Positions 1-9,322 of a stretch of DNA of 64,000 bases are shown one piece after another (position 1 is the first letter of the stretch; each line of letters begins with the position of its first letter). The stretch spans positions 28,381 to 92,380 of the forward strand of contig JASJBG010000001.1 in NCBI GenBank assembly GCA_030066625.1, written 5' to 3'. Under the pieces are notes generated by a model. That model searched no databases, had not been told where the DNA came from, and saw only the letters and a program-made list of their open reading frames with translations. This stretch comes from Woeseiaceae bacterium. Lineage in GTDB: Bacteria > Pseudomonadota > Gammaproteobacteria > Steroidobacterales > Woeseiaceae. Both the position numbers and the translations under genes were made by a program.

Positions 1-495
1 GCCGATCTTGGTCATCGCGAGTTTCGAGTCGGGCAGGTGCTCCAGCACGTGCCGCAGCACGACGACGTCGTACTGCTCGTTGTCCGGGTTCTCGTAATCG
101 AGGAAATTGCCGACGATGACGTCGAAACCCTGGTCCTCGCGAATATTGTTGGCGGCCTCCGCCGACAGCTCCATGCCGCGCACCTGCCAGCCGGCCTCGC
201 GCGCCGGGTACAGGAGGCCGCCCGAGCCGCAGCCGATATCCAGCAGCGTGCCTGGTTCCGGAGCGTGTTTCTGAAGGAAATCGAAGCTCTGACGGTTGTC
301 GCGGTTGTACTTGTGCTCGGTATCGAGCGGGCTCACGTAGGTCTCGGTGTACTGGGTCTGGTCCGTTCCGCAGTCGAGATCGTAATTCCACAGCGTGCAG
401 CGACCACAGCGATAGTAGTCGAGATTGCTGTGGCGCCCGTCGCGCATCCACAGGGTCAGGTCGTCGCTGCCACAGAGTCGGCATTCGGTAAGCAT
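1..495 (-). CDS. class I SAM-dependent methyltransferase with N-terminal CxxC zinc-ribbon-like motifs (truncated by window edge)
   Basis: Reverse strand translates MLTECRLCGSDDLTLWMRDGRHSNLDYYRCGRCTLW...TLLDIGCGSGGLLYPAREAGW; SAM motif I DIGCGSGG; no stop before the window edge. Confidence 0.85.
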   Translation of the reverse strand, partial: MLTECRLCGSDDLTLWMRDGRHSNLDYYRCGRCTLWNYDLDCGTDQTQYTETYVSPLDTEHKYNRDNRQSFDFLQKHAPEPGTLLDIGCGSGGLLYPAREAGWQVRGMELSAEAANNIREDQGFDVIVGNFLDYENPDNEQYDVVVLRHVLEHLPDSKLAMTKIG

Positions 496-584
496 GGCGT
501 GATTTTACACACCGAATGTGACGCAGCTTAAGTTTTCAGGCCCGTTTCCTTGTGCCCGCGCCCCTCGGGGCTAGACTCGGGCGC

Positions 585-1127
585 ATGAGTCCAACCAGCA
601 CCGAGGTCTTCGAACGCGTCGTGCGGCCGCACTTCGACCGGCTGTACCGGCTGGCGTGGCGCCTCGCCGGTAGCAAGGCCGAGGCCGAGGACCTGTTCCA
701 GGAGGTGCTGATCAAGGCCTTCGCGAAGCTCGACGAGCTCGTGACCATCGACGAACCGGGCTCATGGCTGAGCCGCGTGATGTACAACCTGTTCATCGAC
801 GAGCGGCGCCGCTTCAGCCGCCGGCGGCTGGTCATCGTCGAGGAAGGGCAGTTGCCGGGCGACGGCCTGGCCGCCTTCGAGGGCGGACCGACGCCCACCG
901 GCGACCACGAACGCCTCGAGAAATTCGAGCGTCTCGAACGGGCGCTCGACCAGCTCAGCGTCGAACATCGCATCATCGTGCTGCTGCACGACACCGAGGG
1001 CTACAAGCTGACGGAGATTGAAGCGCTGACGGGCACGCCCGTTGGAACGATAAAGTCGCGGCTGCACCGGGCGCGCGCCAGATTACGTCAAATACTCACC
1101 GACGATGGAACCCTTTCGTCGCCATGA
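585..1127 (+). CDS. ECF-type RNA polymerase sigma-70 factor
   Basis: Sigma2 (DRLYRLAWRLAGSKAEAEDLFQEVLIKAF) and sigma4 (HRIIVLLHDTEGYKLTEIEALTGTPVGTIKSRLHRARARL) motifs; ATG at 585. Confidence 0.92.
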   Translation: MSPTSTEVFERVVRPHFDRLYRLAWRLAGSKAEAEDLFQEVLIKAFAKLDELVTIDEPGSWLSRVMYNLFIDERRRFSRRRLVIVEEGQLPGDGLAAFEGGPTPTGDHERLEKFERLERALDQLSVEHRIIVLLHDTEGYKLTEIEALTGTPVGTIKSRLHRARARLRQILTDDGTLSSP

Positions 1128-1155
1128 ACGTGTAAGGGGCAAGAGAGCTCACACG

Positions 1156-1698
1156 ATGACTGACAACACGCAAAACACGGACGCCATGGAGCAGGAGCTC
1201 CTGGCATTGCTAAAGGACTACCCGATGCCCGACGCCACCGCAGGATTCTACGACCAGGCCTTGGTCCGCGCCGCCCACGAGGGCACGCGCCGACAGCGGA
1301 ATCGCTGGATCATGACCGGTTTCGGTGGCGCGGTAGCAGCAGGTCTCGCGATCCTCATTGTAAGCGGGACGTTCTTCCAGGCACCCGAAGCACCGGTCGC
1401 CGACCCCGGTATCCCCGGCGTGACGATCGCGCTCGCGGAGCCGCGCACCGTGAATCTCGTGTTTTCGTCAGCCGAGGCGCTCGATACGGCAACGCTGACC
1501 GTATCGCTGCCCCCAGGCATCGAGCTCGCCGGCTTCCCGGGCCAGAGTGAAGTGACCTGGGAGACGAGCCTCGCCGAGGGCAGGAACCTGCTGCCGCTCA
1601 AGCTGCTCGCCGTAACGCCGGCAGGGGGCGAAGTCCTCGCCCGCCTCGAACATGATGATCGTGACCGGACCTTCCGGTTGCGTGTGGACGTGAGTTAG
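1156..1698 (+). CDS. putative anti-sigma-like single-pass membrane protein with beta-rich C-terminal domain
   Basis: Directly downstream of the ECF sigma gene; one TM segment (WIMTGFGGAVAAGLAILIVSGTFF) then a predicted beta-rich extracytoplasmic domain. Confidence 0.6.
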   Translation: MTDNTQNTDAMEQELLALLKDYPMPDATAGFYDQALVRAAHEGTRRQRNRWIMTGFGGAVAAGLAILIVSGTFFQAPEAPVADPGIPGVTIALAEPRTVNLVFSSAEALDTATLTVSLPPGIELAGFPGQSEVTWETSLAEGRNLLPLKLLAVTPAGGEVLARLEHDDRDRTFRLRVDVS

Positions 1699-1745
1699 GG
1701 ACACCGGACAAGGGATTCCGGCCAGAGGTTTTACGGAGCAAGACG

Positions 1746-2393
1746 ATGAAAGAATTCAATATTTTCCTGGCAACGCTGGTACTGACCGCGTTTGCGATGT
1801 ACCCGGCCTCTGCGCTGGCCGACGATCTCGATGATCTCGAGGTCACGATGGAAGTCTTCGACAACGAGGCGAGCTTCGACTCCGATATCGCCGAGATGCG
1901 TGGTCCCGAGGACGACGAACTCGACGACGTCGACGAGGACGACGAAGACGATCGAGAAGACGGCGATGCCGACGATGCTCGCGACGAAGAGGACGACGAG
2001 GACGAGCGCGACGAAGAAGAGTCGGCCGATATCGACGACGAGATGCGCGACGAAGAACGTGACGACGACTTCGAGGACGAGCTCGAAGAAGAGTCCGAGG
2101 AAGACTTCGACGGCGACGAGGACTTCCGTGAGGACGAAGAACTCGACGATAGCGAAGACGATTTCGAGGAAGAGGTCGGCGAAGACCTCGACCTGGAAGA
2201 CGAGTTTGACGATCGCGAAGAGGAAGAAGACGACATGGGCGACGACGATCTCGGCGATGACGAGATGGAAAGCGACATGGACGATTCCGCTGAAAGCGTC
2301 GACGAGCTCGAAGACGAGATGGACGACGATGGGTCGGACGACGACGGTGACGACCTCGGGGATGACGAGAGCAGCGACAGCGCTGACATCTAA
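1746..2393 (+). CDS. hyperacidic (Asp/Glu-rich) exported low-complexity protein
   Basis: Signal peptide MKEFNIFLATLVLTAFAMYPASALA followed by about 190 residues dominated by D and E; no Lys, His or Cys after the signal peptide. Confidence 0.75.
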   Translation: MKEFNIFLATLVLTAFAMYPASALADDLDDLEVTMEVFDNEASFDSDIAEMRGPEDDELDDVDEDDEDDREDGDADDARDEEDDEDERDEEESADIDDEMRDEERDDDFEDELEEESEEDFDGDEDFREDEELDDSEDDFEEEVGEDLDLEDEFDDREEEEDDMGDDDLGDDEMESDMDDSAESVDELEDEMDDDGSDDDGDDLGDDESSDSADI

Positions 2394-2402
2394 GGCTCTG
2401 GA

Positions 2403-2433
2403 ACGGCGGTCCGTGCTCTTCCCGGACCGCCGT
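2403..2433 (+). terminator. candidate hairpin terminator after the acidic-protein gene
   Basis: Perfect 11-bp stem ACGGCGGTCCG/CGGACCGCCGT with 9-nt loop, 10 nt after the stop; no strong U-tract. Confidence 0.5.
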
Positions 2434-2573
2434 CATTGAGTCGGGCCAGGGACGACCCGGACCATTTATCCCCCGTCAGCTCGCGCTTTCGGGGGATTTT
2501 CTTGCCGGAATCCGGGACTGCGTCATAGTTTTTTCGGGCGCAGACGGTAGTCTTCAAAATCTGACATAACGCA

Positions 2574-4205
2574 TTGTTGTTAATCGCTTGGGGCCGAACG
2601 ATTTGCACGAACGCTAAAATTACCGCGTGGGTCGCGACCTGCCTGCTGTCGCTGCTTTCCGGGGCGGCATTCGCCATGACCGGCCCGCAGTATTTCGACG
2701 ATGGCAACCGCCTGTTTCGCGACGACCTGTACCACGCCGCGCTGCTGCGCTACCGGCAGGCCGCGGAGGCGGGCTACGACACGCCGCTGTTGCACTACAA
2801 CACCGGCGTCGCACACTACAAGGCCGGCCAGCATATCCGCGCGCGCGAGTCCCTGGAGAAGGCTCTTGCGTCGCCGACGCTCAGGGTCGTCACCACGTAC
2901 AACCTGGGCCTGAACGCCTACGCCCTCGGCGACCGCGACGAGGCGCTGAAGTGGTTTCGACTCGCCCGTGACCAGCAGCAGAACGAGCAGATCTCGAAAT
3001 ACGCCCGCATCGCTATCTCACGCATCCAGCGCGTGGAGATCGAGAACGACCCGATCATTCGTGAAGCGCGCAGACGCGAGAAGGAACGCCAGTTCGCGAA
3101 CCTCGAACTGCGTGCCCGTGTGAGCTTCGGCAACGACAGCAACGTATTTCGCAGCCCCAGCGAACCCTACATTGACTTCGCGGACCCGGCGCAGCCGACC
3201 GTCGTCCCGGTGGTGCAGTCGGGCGCCTTCATGCCCGTCTCCATGAGCGCCAAGTACCAGGTCAACGCGTATGAGAAAGAAGGTTTCTTCGGTGCCTACC
3301 GGCTCGCGGGCCGCTATTACCAGGACAAGGAGCTCGACAACGCCAACGAGTTCCTGCACGAACTGAGCTTCGGCAGCGAGTATCGCAATCGCGACGAGGA
3401 AAACGAGCGCGATCGACGCGTTTACTCGGCGTTTCGGATTGCGCAAAACGACGAAGTCTATTTCGACCCGGATGACGGCGGCTCGCGCGTCGTTAACGGT
3501 ACCGACATCTCGGATCGCTTCAAGTACGTTCGCTACGGACCCGAACTGACCTTCCGGCAGTCTTACCGGCGTTTCGCGCTGGGCCTGAAGGTCAAGGGCC
3601 AGCTGTGGGACTACGAAGAGGTCGAGGAGGTCCCTGCCTACGATCACGAGTACTTCCTTTTTGGCGGCTACGGCCAGTACAAGTTCACCCGCACGTCGCT
3701 GCTGCGATTCTCGGCGGACCGCTACACCCGCCGCTACTCGGACCGTCGCGCGCGTGACCTCGACGGCACGATCGACATCGACAACGACAACCTGCGCCTC
3801 GACTACCTCGACCTGGGCGTGACCGCGCGACAGCGCATCACGGACACGATGTGGTTCGGCGTCGAATATCAGCGCCGCGAGCGGACCGACCAATTCGTTG
3901 GTTACAACGACTACACGCGTGACAGCTACGGCGGCGAGATCCACCTGGGTCTCGGCGGGCGCTTCGACCTGGAAGCCTCCGGCTACTACCGCCTGTACAA
4001 CTTCCCGAATGCGTTCGCGTTCAACAACCCGGTCATCGGTGCAAAAACGCTCGAGTCCGTCGACATCAACGTGATCGCCACCTACCGGATGACCCGCAGC
4101 CTGTACCTCGTCTTCGAGGCCTCCGTGGACGAACGCGCGTCGACCGATACGCGCATCCAGTACGACCGCAACCAGTACGTTTTGGGAGTCCGTTGGGAGC
4201 CCTAG
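2574..4205 (+). CDS. TPR-repeat protein with C-terminal outer-membrane beta-barrel-like region
   Basis: Signal-like N-terminus (ITAWVATCLLSLLSGAAFA), TPR-like helices (YDTPLLHYNTGVAHYKAGQHIRARESLEKAL), then alternating amphipathic strands rich in Y/R/F; TTG start is uncertain. Confidence 0.7.
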   Translation: MLLIAWGRTICTNAKITAWVATCLLSLLSGAAFAMTGPQYFDDGNRLFRDDLYHAALLRYRQAAEAGYDTPLLHYNTGVAHYKAGQHIRARESLEKALASPTLRVVTTYNLGLNAYALGDRDEALKWFRLARDQQQNEQISKYARIAISRIQRVEIENDPIIREARRREKERQFANLELRARVSFGNDSNVFRSPSEPYIDFADPAQPTVVPVVQSGAFMPVSMSAKYQVNAYEKEGFFGAYRLAGRYYQDKELDNANEFLHELSFGSEYRNRDEENERDRRVYSAFRIAQNDEVYFDPDDGGSRVVNGTDISDRFKYVRYGPELTFRQSYRRFALGLKVKGQLWDYEEVEEVPAYDHEYFLFGGYGQYKFTRTSLLRFSADRYTRRYSDRRARDLDGTIDIDNDNLRLDYLDLGVTARQRITDTMWFGVEYQRRERTDQFVGYNDYTRDSYGGEIHLGLGGRFDLEASGYYRLYNFPNAFAFNNPVIGAKTLESVDINVIATYRMTRSLYLVFEASVDERASTDTRIQYDRNQYVLGVRWEP

Positions 4206-4254
4206 AACCTGTTAGAATCGCGGGCTTCGCCACACCCTGGTCCGCGTTTCTTAC

Positions 4255-6426
4255 ATGGACGTCACGCCGATACTCGAACACCTGAACGACGCGCAGCGCG
4301 AGGCCGTCACGGCCCCCGACCAGCCGACGCTCGTGATTGCAGGTGCGGGCAGCGGCAAGACCCGGGTACTCGTTCACCGCGCCGCCTGGCTCATCGACGT
4401 CGAAGGCGTCAGCCCGAATGCCCTTTTGGCTGTAACCTTCACCAACAAAGCCGCGGCCGAGATGCGCAGCCGCATCGAGAACCTGCTCGGCATTCCCGTC
4501 CGGCACCTCTGGATCGGCACCTTTCACGGTCTTGCGCACCGGCTGCTCAGGCGCCACTGGCGCGAGGCGAAGCTGCCGCAGAACTTCCAGATCATCGATT
4601 CCGACGACCAGCAGCGACTGATCAAGCGGCTGCTGAGGAACCTGGGCGAGGACGACGGTCGCTGGCCGCCTCGCGAGATCCAGTGGTTCATCAACGCGCA
4701 GAAGGACGAAGGCCTGCGCCCGGAGCACATGGACGACGAGAACGACTCGGACCGGCGACAGAGGATCGTTTTCTACAAGGAATACCAGGCGCTGTGCGAG
4801 CGCGGCGGCCTCGTCGACTTCGCTGAGCTCCTGCTGCGCGCCCACGAGCTCTGGCGCGACAATCCCGAGCTGCTCGCGCACTACCAGCGACGCTTCCAGC
4901 ACCTGCTGGTCGACGAGTTCCAGGACACCAACGCGATCCAGTATGCCTGGCTGCGGCTCCTGGCCGGCAAGGACGGCATTCCCTTCGTCGTCGGCGACGA
5001 CGACCAGTCGATCTACCGCTGGCGGGGCGCCCGCGTCGAGCATATTCACCAATTCCAGAAGGACTTCCCGGGCACGGCAATCGTCAAACTCGAACAGAAC
5101 TACCGTTCGACGGCGACGATCCTCAATGCCGCCAACGCCGTCATTGCGAACAACAGCGCCCGCATGGGCAAGAACCTGTGGACCGAGGGCGCCGAGGGCG
5201 AGCCGATCAAGGTCTATGCCGCGTATAACGAGCGCGACGAAGCCGACTTCGTGATCGGTCGCCTGAAAGACTGGATCGCCCAGGGCAACGCGCGCGCCGA
5301 CGCCGCCATCCTGTATCGCTCCAACGCGCAGTCGCGAGTGCTCGAGGAAGGCCTCATCAACAGCGGCATCCCCTATCGCGTATACGGCGGCCTGCGGTTC
5401 TTCGAGCGCGCCGAGATCAAGGACGCGCTCGCCTACCTGCGGCTCATCGCCAGCCGTGACGACGACGCCTCGTTCGAGCGCGTCGTCAACAAGCCGACCC
5501 GCGGCATCGGTGCGCGCACGGTTGAGCTGATGCGCGAATACGCCCGCGCCAACAGCTGTTCGCTGTGGCGGGCCGCCGCCGCGCTGGCCAGCGACGAGCT
5601 CACCAGCCGGGCGGCCAACGCCGTGCTGGCGTTCATCCACCTGGTCGAGCGCATGGCAAACGAGGTTCGCGACCTCGAGCTCGAGGACAAGGTCGATCAC
5701 GTCATTCATGCCAGCGGGCTCATCGAGTTCTTCAAGAAGGACAAAGGCGAGAAAGGCGAGACCCGGGTCGAGAACCTGCTCGAACTCGTCAGCGCGGCAA
5801 AGAGCTTCGAGCCGGACCCGAACGAGGAGATGCCGCCGCTCGATGAATTTTTGTCGCACGCGGCGCTCGAGGCCGGCGAAGGACAGGCCGGCGCCTGGGA
5901 GGACTGTGTCCAGCTCATGACGATGCACTCCGCGAAAGGGCTGGAGTTTCCGCTCGTATTCCTGTCGGGCATGGAGGACGGCCTGTTCCCGCACCAGCGT
6001 TCCATCATGGACCCGAACGGCCTCGAGGAAGAGCGCCGGCTGTGCTACGTCGGCATCACGCGGGCGAAACAGACGCTGTACGTCACCTACGCCGAGCAGC
6101 GGCGGCTGCACGGCATGGACAACTACTCCGTGCCGTCCCGGTTCATCAACGAGATTCCGGCCGAATACGTAGAAGAAGTCCGACCGCGCGTACAGGTGTC
6201 GCGGCCGATGCCGGCGAGACAGCGCTATACCGGCCGACGCACGCCGGTCGACACCGGCGAGGACCTGGGCGTTCGCCTCGGCCAGCGGGTTCGGCACCAG
6301 AAATTCGGCGACGGCGTCGTGCTCAACTGCGAGGGTCAGGGCGCGCACATGCAGGTGCACGTCAATTTTGAGACAGAGGGCACGAAAATCCTCGTCTACC
6401 GATATGCGAATCTCGAACTGATGTAA
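4255..6426 (+). CDS. uvrD: UvrD/Rep-family superfamily 1 DNA helicase
   Basis: Walker A AGAGSGKTRVL, VDEFQDTN, GDDDQSIYRWRGA, TMHSAKGLEF, YVGITRAK motifs. Confidence 0.95.
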   Translation: MDVTPILEHLNDAQREAVTAPDQPTLVIAGAGSGKTRVLVHRAAWLIDVEGVSPNALLAVTFTNKAAAEMRSRIENLLGIPVRHLWIGTFHGLAHRLLRRHWREAKLPQNFQIIDSDDQQRLIKRLLRNLGEDDGRWPPREIQWFINAQKDEGLRPEHMDDENDSDRRQRIVFYKEYQALCERGGLVDFAELLLRAHELWRDNPELLAHYQRRFQHLLVDEFQDTNAIQYAWLRLLAGKDGIPFVVGDDDQSIYRWRGARVEHIHQFQKDFPGTAIVKLEQNYRSTATILNAANAVIANNSARMGKNLWTEGAEGEPIKVYAAYNERDEADFVIGRLKDWIAQGNARADAAILYRSNAQSRVLEEGLINSGIPYRVYGGLRFFERAEIKDALAYLRLIASRDDDASFERVVNKPTRGIGARTVELMREYARANSCSLWRAAAALASDELTSRAANAVLAFIHLVERMANEVRDLELEDKVDHVIHASGLIEFFKKDKGEKGETRVENLLELVSAAKSFEPDPNEEMPPLDEFLSHAALEAGEGQAGAWEDCVQLMTMHSAKGLEFPLVFLSGMEDGLFPHQRSIMDPNGLEEERRLCYVGITRAKQTLYVTYAEQRRLHGMDNYSVPSRFINEIPAEYVEEVRPRVQVSRPMPARQRYTGRRTPVDTGEDLGVRLGQRVRHQKFGDGVVLNCEGQGAHMQVHVNFETEGTKILVYRYANLELM

Positions 6427-6469
6427 AATACCGGCCAGGGCAGGGCTGCCCTAAGGCCTTCTCAGAACA

Positions 6470-7846
6470 ATGAAAATTCTCATACTCGGTGCAGGACAGG
6501 TCGGTTCGTCCGCTGCCTATCACCTGTCCCGCGAGGAAGCGAACGAGGTCACGGTCGTCGACATGCGGCCCGAGGTCCTGCGCGAGCTACAGGACCGTCT
6601 CGATATCCGTACCGTTGTCGGCCACGCCGCCTATCCGGAAGTCCTCGAGCGCGCCGGCGCCAACGACGCCGACATCGTCGTCGCGCTGACCGACACCGAC
6701 GAGACCAACATGGTGGCCTGCCAGGTCGCCTACACGATGTTTCACACACCGACCAAGATCGCCCGCATCCGGGCGGCCGAGTACATGTCGGCGAACAAGC
6801 TGTTTACCCAGGACGCAATACCGATAGACGTGCGCATCAGTCCGGAGCAGCTGGTGTGCGAGTACGTCGAGCAGCTGATCCTGTACCCGGGTGCGACCCA
6901 GGTTCTCGATTTCGCCGACGGTCGTGTGCGTCTCGTCGGCGTTCTGGCGGATCGCGATGGCCTGCTGGTCGGCCAGCGCATTGCGACTCTGAAGGAACAT
7001 ATTCCGAACACGGAAGGCCGTATCGCGGCCATCTACCGCGGCGGCAAGGCGATGTTGCCCGACGGCGATACGGTCATCCAGGAAGGCGACGAAGTGTTCT
7101 TCATCGCGGACCGCAAGGACATTCGCGTTTTCATGAGCGAGATGCGCCGCCTCGAGGACCCGGTCCGCCGCGTGGTCATTGCCGGCGGCGGCAACATCGG
7201 TGTCCGGCTCGCGCTCGCGCTGGAGCAGACCAACCAGGTCAAGATCATCGAACGCGACATGCGGCGTGCGCGGCAGATCTCCGAGCAGGTCAACAAGGCA
7301 ATCGTGCTGGTCGGCGATGCCGCCGACGAGGAGCTGCTGCTCGAGGAGAACATCGACAACGTCGACGTATTCTGCGCGCTGACCAACTCAGAGGAGGCGA
7401 ACATCCTTAGCTCTATGCTCGCCAGGCGTCTTGGCGCGCACAAAGTAATGGCGCTGATCAACCGTGCCTCCTACGTCGACCTTGTCGAGTCCGGCAGCAT
7501 CGACATCGCTATTTCGCCGCAGCAGGTCACGATTGGTTCGCTGCTCGCCCACGTGCGTCGCGGCGACGTCGCGAAGGTACACTCGGTACGCAGGGGAGCC
7601 GCCGAGGCGATGGAAGCTATCGCGCACGGTTCCGAGGAAAACTCAAAGGTGGTAGGGCGCAGCATCGAGCAGATCGAGCTGCCGCCCGGCTCCGCCATCG
7701 TCGCACTGGTTCGCAACGACCGGGTGCTGATCGCGCATCACGACACAGTCATTGAGTCCGATGACCACGTCATCCTGTTCATGACGGATCGCCGCAAGAT
7801 CGAGCGTATCGAACAGCTCTTCCAGGTCGGCGTGTCCTTTGTCTGA
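6470..7846 (+). CDS. trkA: Trk system potassium transporter peripheral protein TrkA
   Basis: Two Rossmann/RCK halves (MKILILGAGQVGSS... and VVIAGGGNIGVRLALALE). Confidence 0.95.
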   Translation: MKILILGAGQVGSSAAYHLSREEANEVTVVDMRPEVLRELQDRLDIRTVVGHAAYPEVLERAGANDADIVVALTDTDETNMVACQVAYTMFHTPTKIARIRAAEYMSANKLFTQDAIPIDVRISPEQLVCEYVEQLILYPGATQVLDFADGRVRLVGVLADRDGLLVGQRIATLKEHIPNTEGRIAAIYRGGKAMLPDGDTVIQEGDEVFFIADRKDIRVFMSEMRRLEDPVRRVVIAGGGNIGVRLALALEQTNQVKIIERDMRRARQISEQVNKAIVLVGDAADEELLLEENIDNVDVFCALTNSEEANILSSMLARRLGAHKVMALINRASYVDLVESGSIDIAISPQQVTIGSLLAHVRRGDVAKVHSVRRGAAEAMEAIAHGSEENSKVVGRSIEQIELPPGSAIVALVRNDRVLIAHHDTVIESDDHVILFMTDRRKIERIEQLFQVGVSFV

Positions 7847-7870
7847 GCGCCGGGAGACAGCGACGGGACA

Positions 7871-9322
7871 ATGAACTGGACGGTCGTACAGCGCATTCTC
7901 GGCCTCCTGCTGATGATGTTCAGCTTGACTATGCTGCCGCCCGTGTTCATCAGCCTGTTGTTCGACGACGGTGCCTGGCTGTCTTTTGTCGAAGGCTTTG
8001 GGCTGACGCTCCTGGCCGGCTTCCTTTGCTGGCTACCGGTTCGACGCTCTAAGAAAGACCTGAGGCTGCGGGACGGTTTCCTTGTCGTCGCCGCGTTCTG
8101 GTCAGTCCTTGGCACGTTCGGTGCTGCGCCGCTGTATTTCGACGACTCTATCCAGCTCTCGCTGACCGACGCGGTCTTCGAATCGATGTCGGGTCTGACG
8201 ACGACGGGGGCGACGATCCTGACGGGCCTCGACGAGTTACCCAAGTCCATTCTGTATTATCGCCAGCAGCTGCAGTGGCTCGGCGGTATGGGCATCATCG
8301 TACTGGCCGTTGCCGTGCTGCCAATGCTTGGTGTCGGCGGCATGCAGCTCTACCGCGCCGAGACACCCGGTCCGGTCAAGGACACCAAGCTCACGCCGCG
8401 CATAACCGAGACAGCCAAAGCCCTCTGGTACGTGTACCTCGCTTTCACCATTGCCTGCACGCTTAGCTACCTGGCTGCGGGCATGGGTTGGTTCGACGCG
8501 CTTTGCCACGCGTTCTCCACGGTCGCGATCGGCGGCTTCTCAACGTACGACGCCAGCATCGGTTACTTCGACAGCACGGCCGTCAATCTTGTTGCGATCG
8601 TGTTCATGTTTCTCGCCGGGATCAACTTCTCGCTGCACTTTTACGCTTGGCGCTATGTCTCGGTAAAGCACTACTCTCAAGACCCCGAGTTTCGAGCCTA
8701 CGCAATGATGCTTTTCGGCCTCTCGGTCGTGGTCGTCGCCATCCTGATCAACTACCAGGTTTACGAGTCGCCGGGGCAGAACGTCATCCACGGCGTGTTT
8801 CAGGCCGTATCTATCGCAACAACGACGGGCTTCACCACAGCGGACTTCTCGGCGTGGCCAGTGGCCTTGCCGGTGCTCTTGATACTGTCCAGCTTCGTCG
8901 GTGGCTCTGCTGGCTCGACGGCGGGGGGCATCAAGGTTATCCGCTGGCTGCTCGTCTACAAGCAGGGCATGCGCGAGATAGTAAGACTCGTGCATCCGAG
9001 CGCGGAGATCCCGGTCAAAGTCGGTAACAAGGCGGTCGGCTATCGCGTTGTCGACGCGGTGTGGGGCTTCTTCTCGGTCTACATGATTGTTTACGGGGTA
9101 CTTCTGCTGCTGCTGATGGCGACAGGGCTCGACCAGGTGACGGCATTCTCAGCCGTCGCCGCAACGCTCAATAACCTGGGCCCCGGGCTCGGTGATGTGT
9201 CGTCAGGCTTCATGAGCCTGTCGGACCCGGCGAAGTGGCTGTCGGTCGTTGCCATGCTGCTCGGCCGTCTCGAGATATTCACACTGCTCGTGCTCATCAC
9301 CCCGACCTTCTGGCGCACCTGA
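7871..9322 (+). CDS. trkH: TrkH family potassium uptake protein
   Basis: Pore-loop segments TTTGATI, STVAIGGFST, ATTTGFTT, GSAGSTAGGIK; adjacent to trkA. Confidence 0.95.
   Translation: MNWTVVQRILGLLLMMFSLTMLPPVFISLLFDDGAWLSFVEGFGLTLLAGFLCWLPVRRSKKDLRLRDGFLVVAAFWSVLGTFGAAPLYFDDSIQLSLTDAVFESMSGLTTTGATILTGLDELPKSILYYRQQLQWLGGMGIIVLAVAVLPMLGVGGMQLYRAETPGPVKDTKLTPRITETAKALWYVYLAFTIACTLSYLAAGMGWFDALCHAFSTVAIGGFSTYDASIGYFDSTAVNLVAIVFMFLAGINFSLHFYAWRYVSVKHYSQDPEFRAYAMMLFGLSVVVVAILINYQVYESPGQNVIHGVFQAVSIATTTGFTTADFSAWPVALPVLLILSSFVGGSAGSTAGGIKVIRWLLVYKQGMREIVRLVHPSAEIPVKVGNKAVGYRVVDAVWGFFSVYMIVYGVLLLLLMATGLDQVTAFSAVAATLNNLGPGLGDVSSGFMSLSDPAKWLSVVAMLLGRLEIFTLLVLITPTFWRT

Noticed and set aside
37-531. 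164-aa ORF on the plus strand at the window start
   Set aside because: Antisense to the methyltransferase, whose DIGCGSGG motif and zinc-ribbon cysteines are clear on the minus strand
1598-2389. Serine-rich 263-aa ORF on the reverse strand
   Set aside because: Complement of the GAC/GAA/GAG codons of the acidic protein read as TCG/TCC/TCT; the signal peptide is on the plus strand
1792-2439. Thr/Lys/Arg-rich 215-aa ORF overlapping the acidic protein in another plus-strand frame
   Set aside because: Frame-shifted reading of the D/E repeats; no signal peptide and no ribosome-binding site
4066-6360. 764-aa ORF antisense to uvrD
   Set aside because: Exactly mirrors uvrD; low-complexity L/V/D/R composition typical of the shadow frame in high-GC genes
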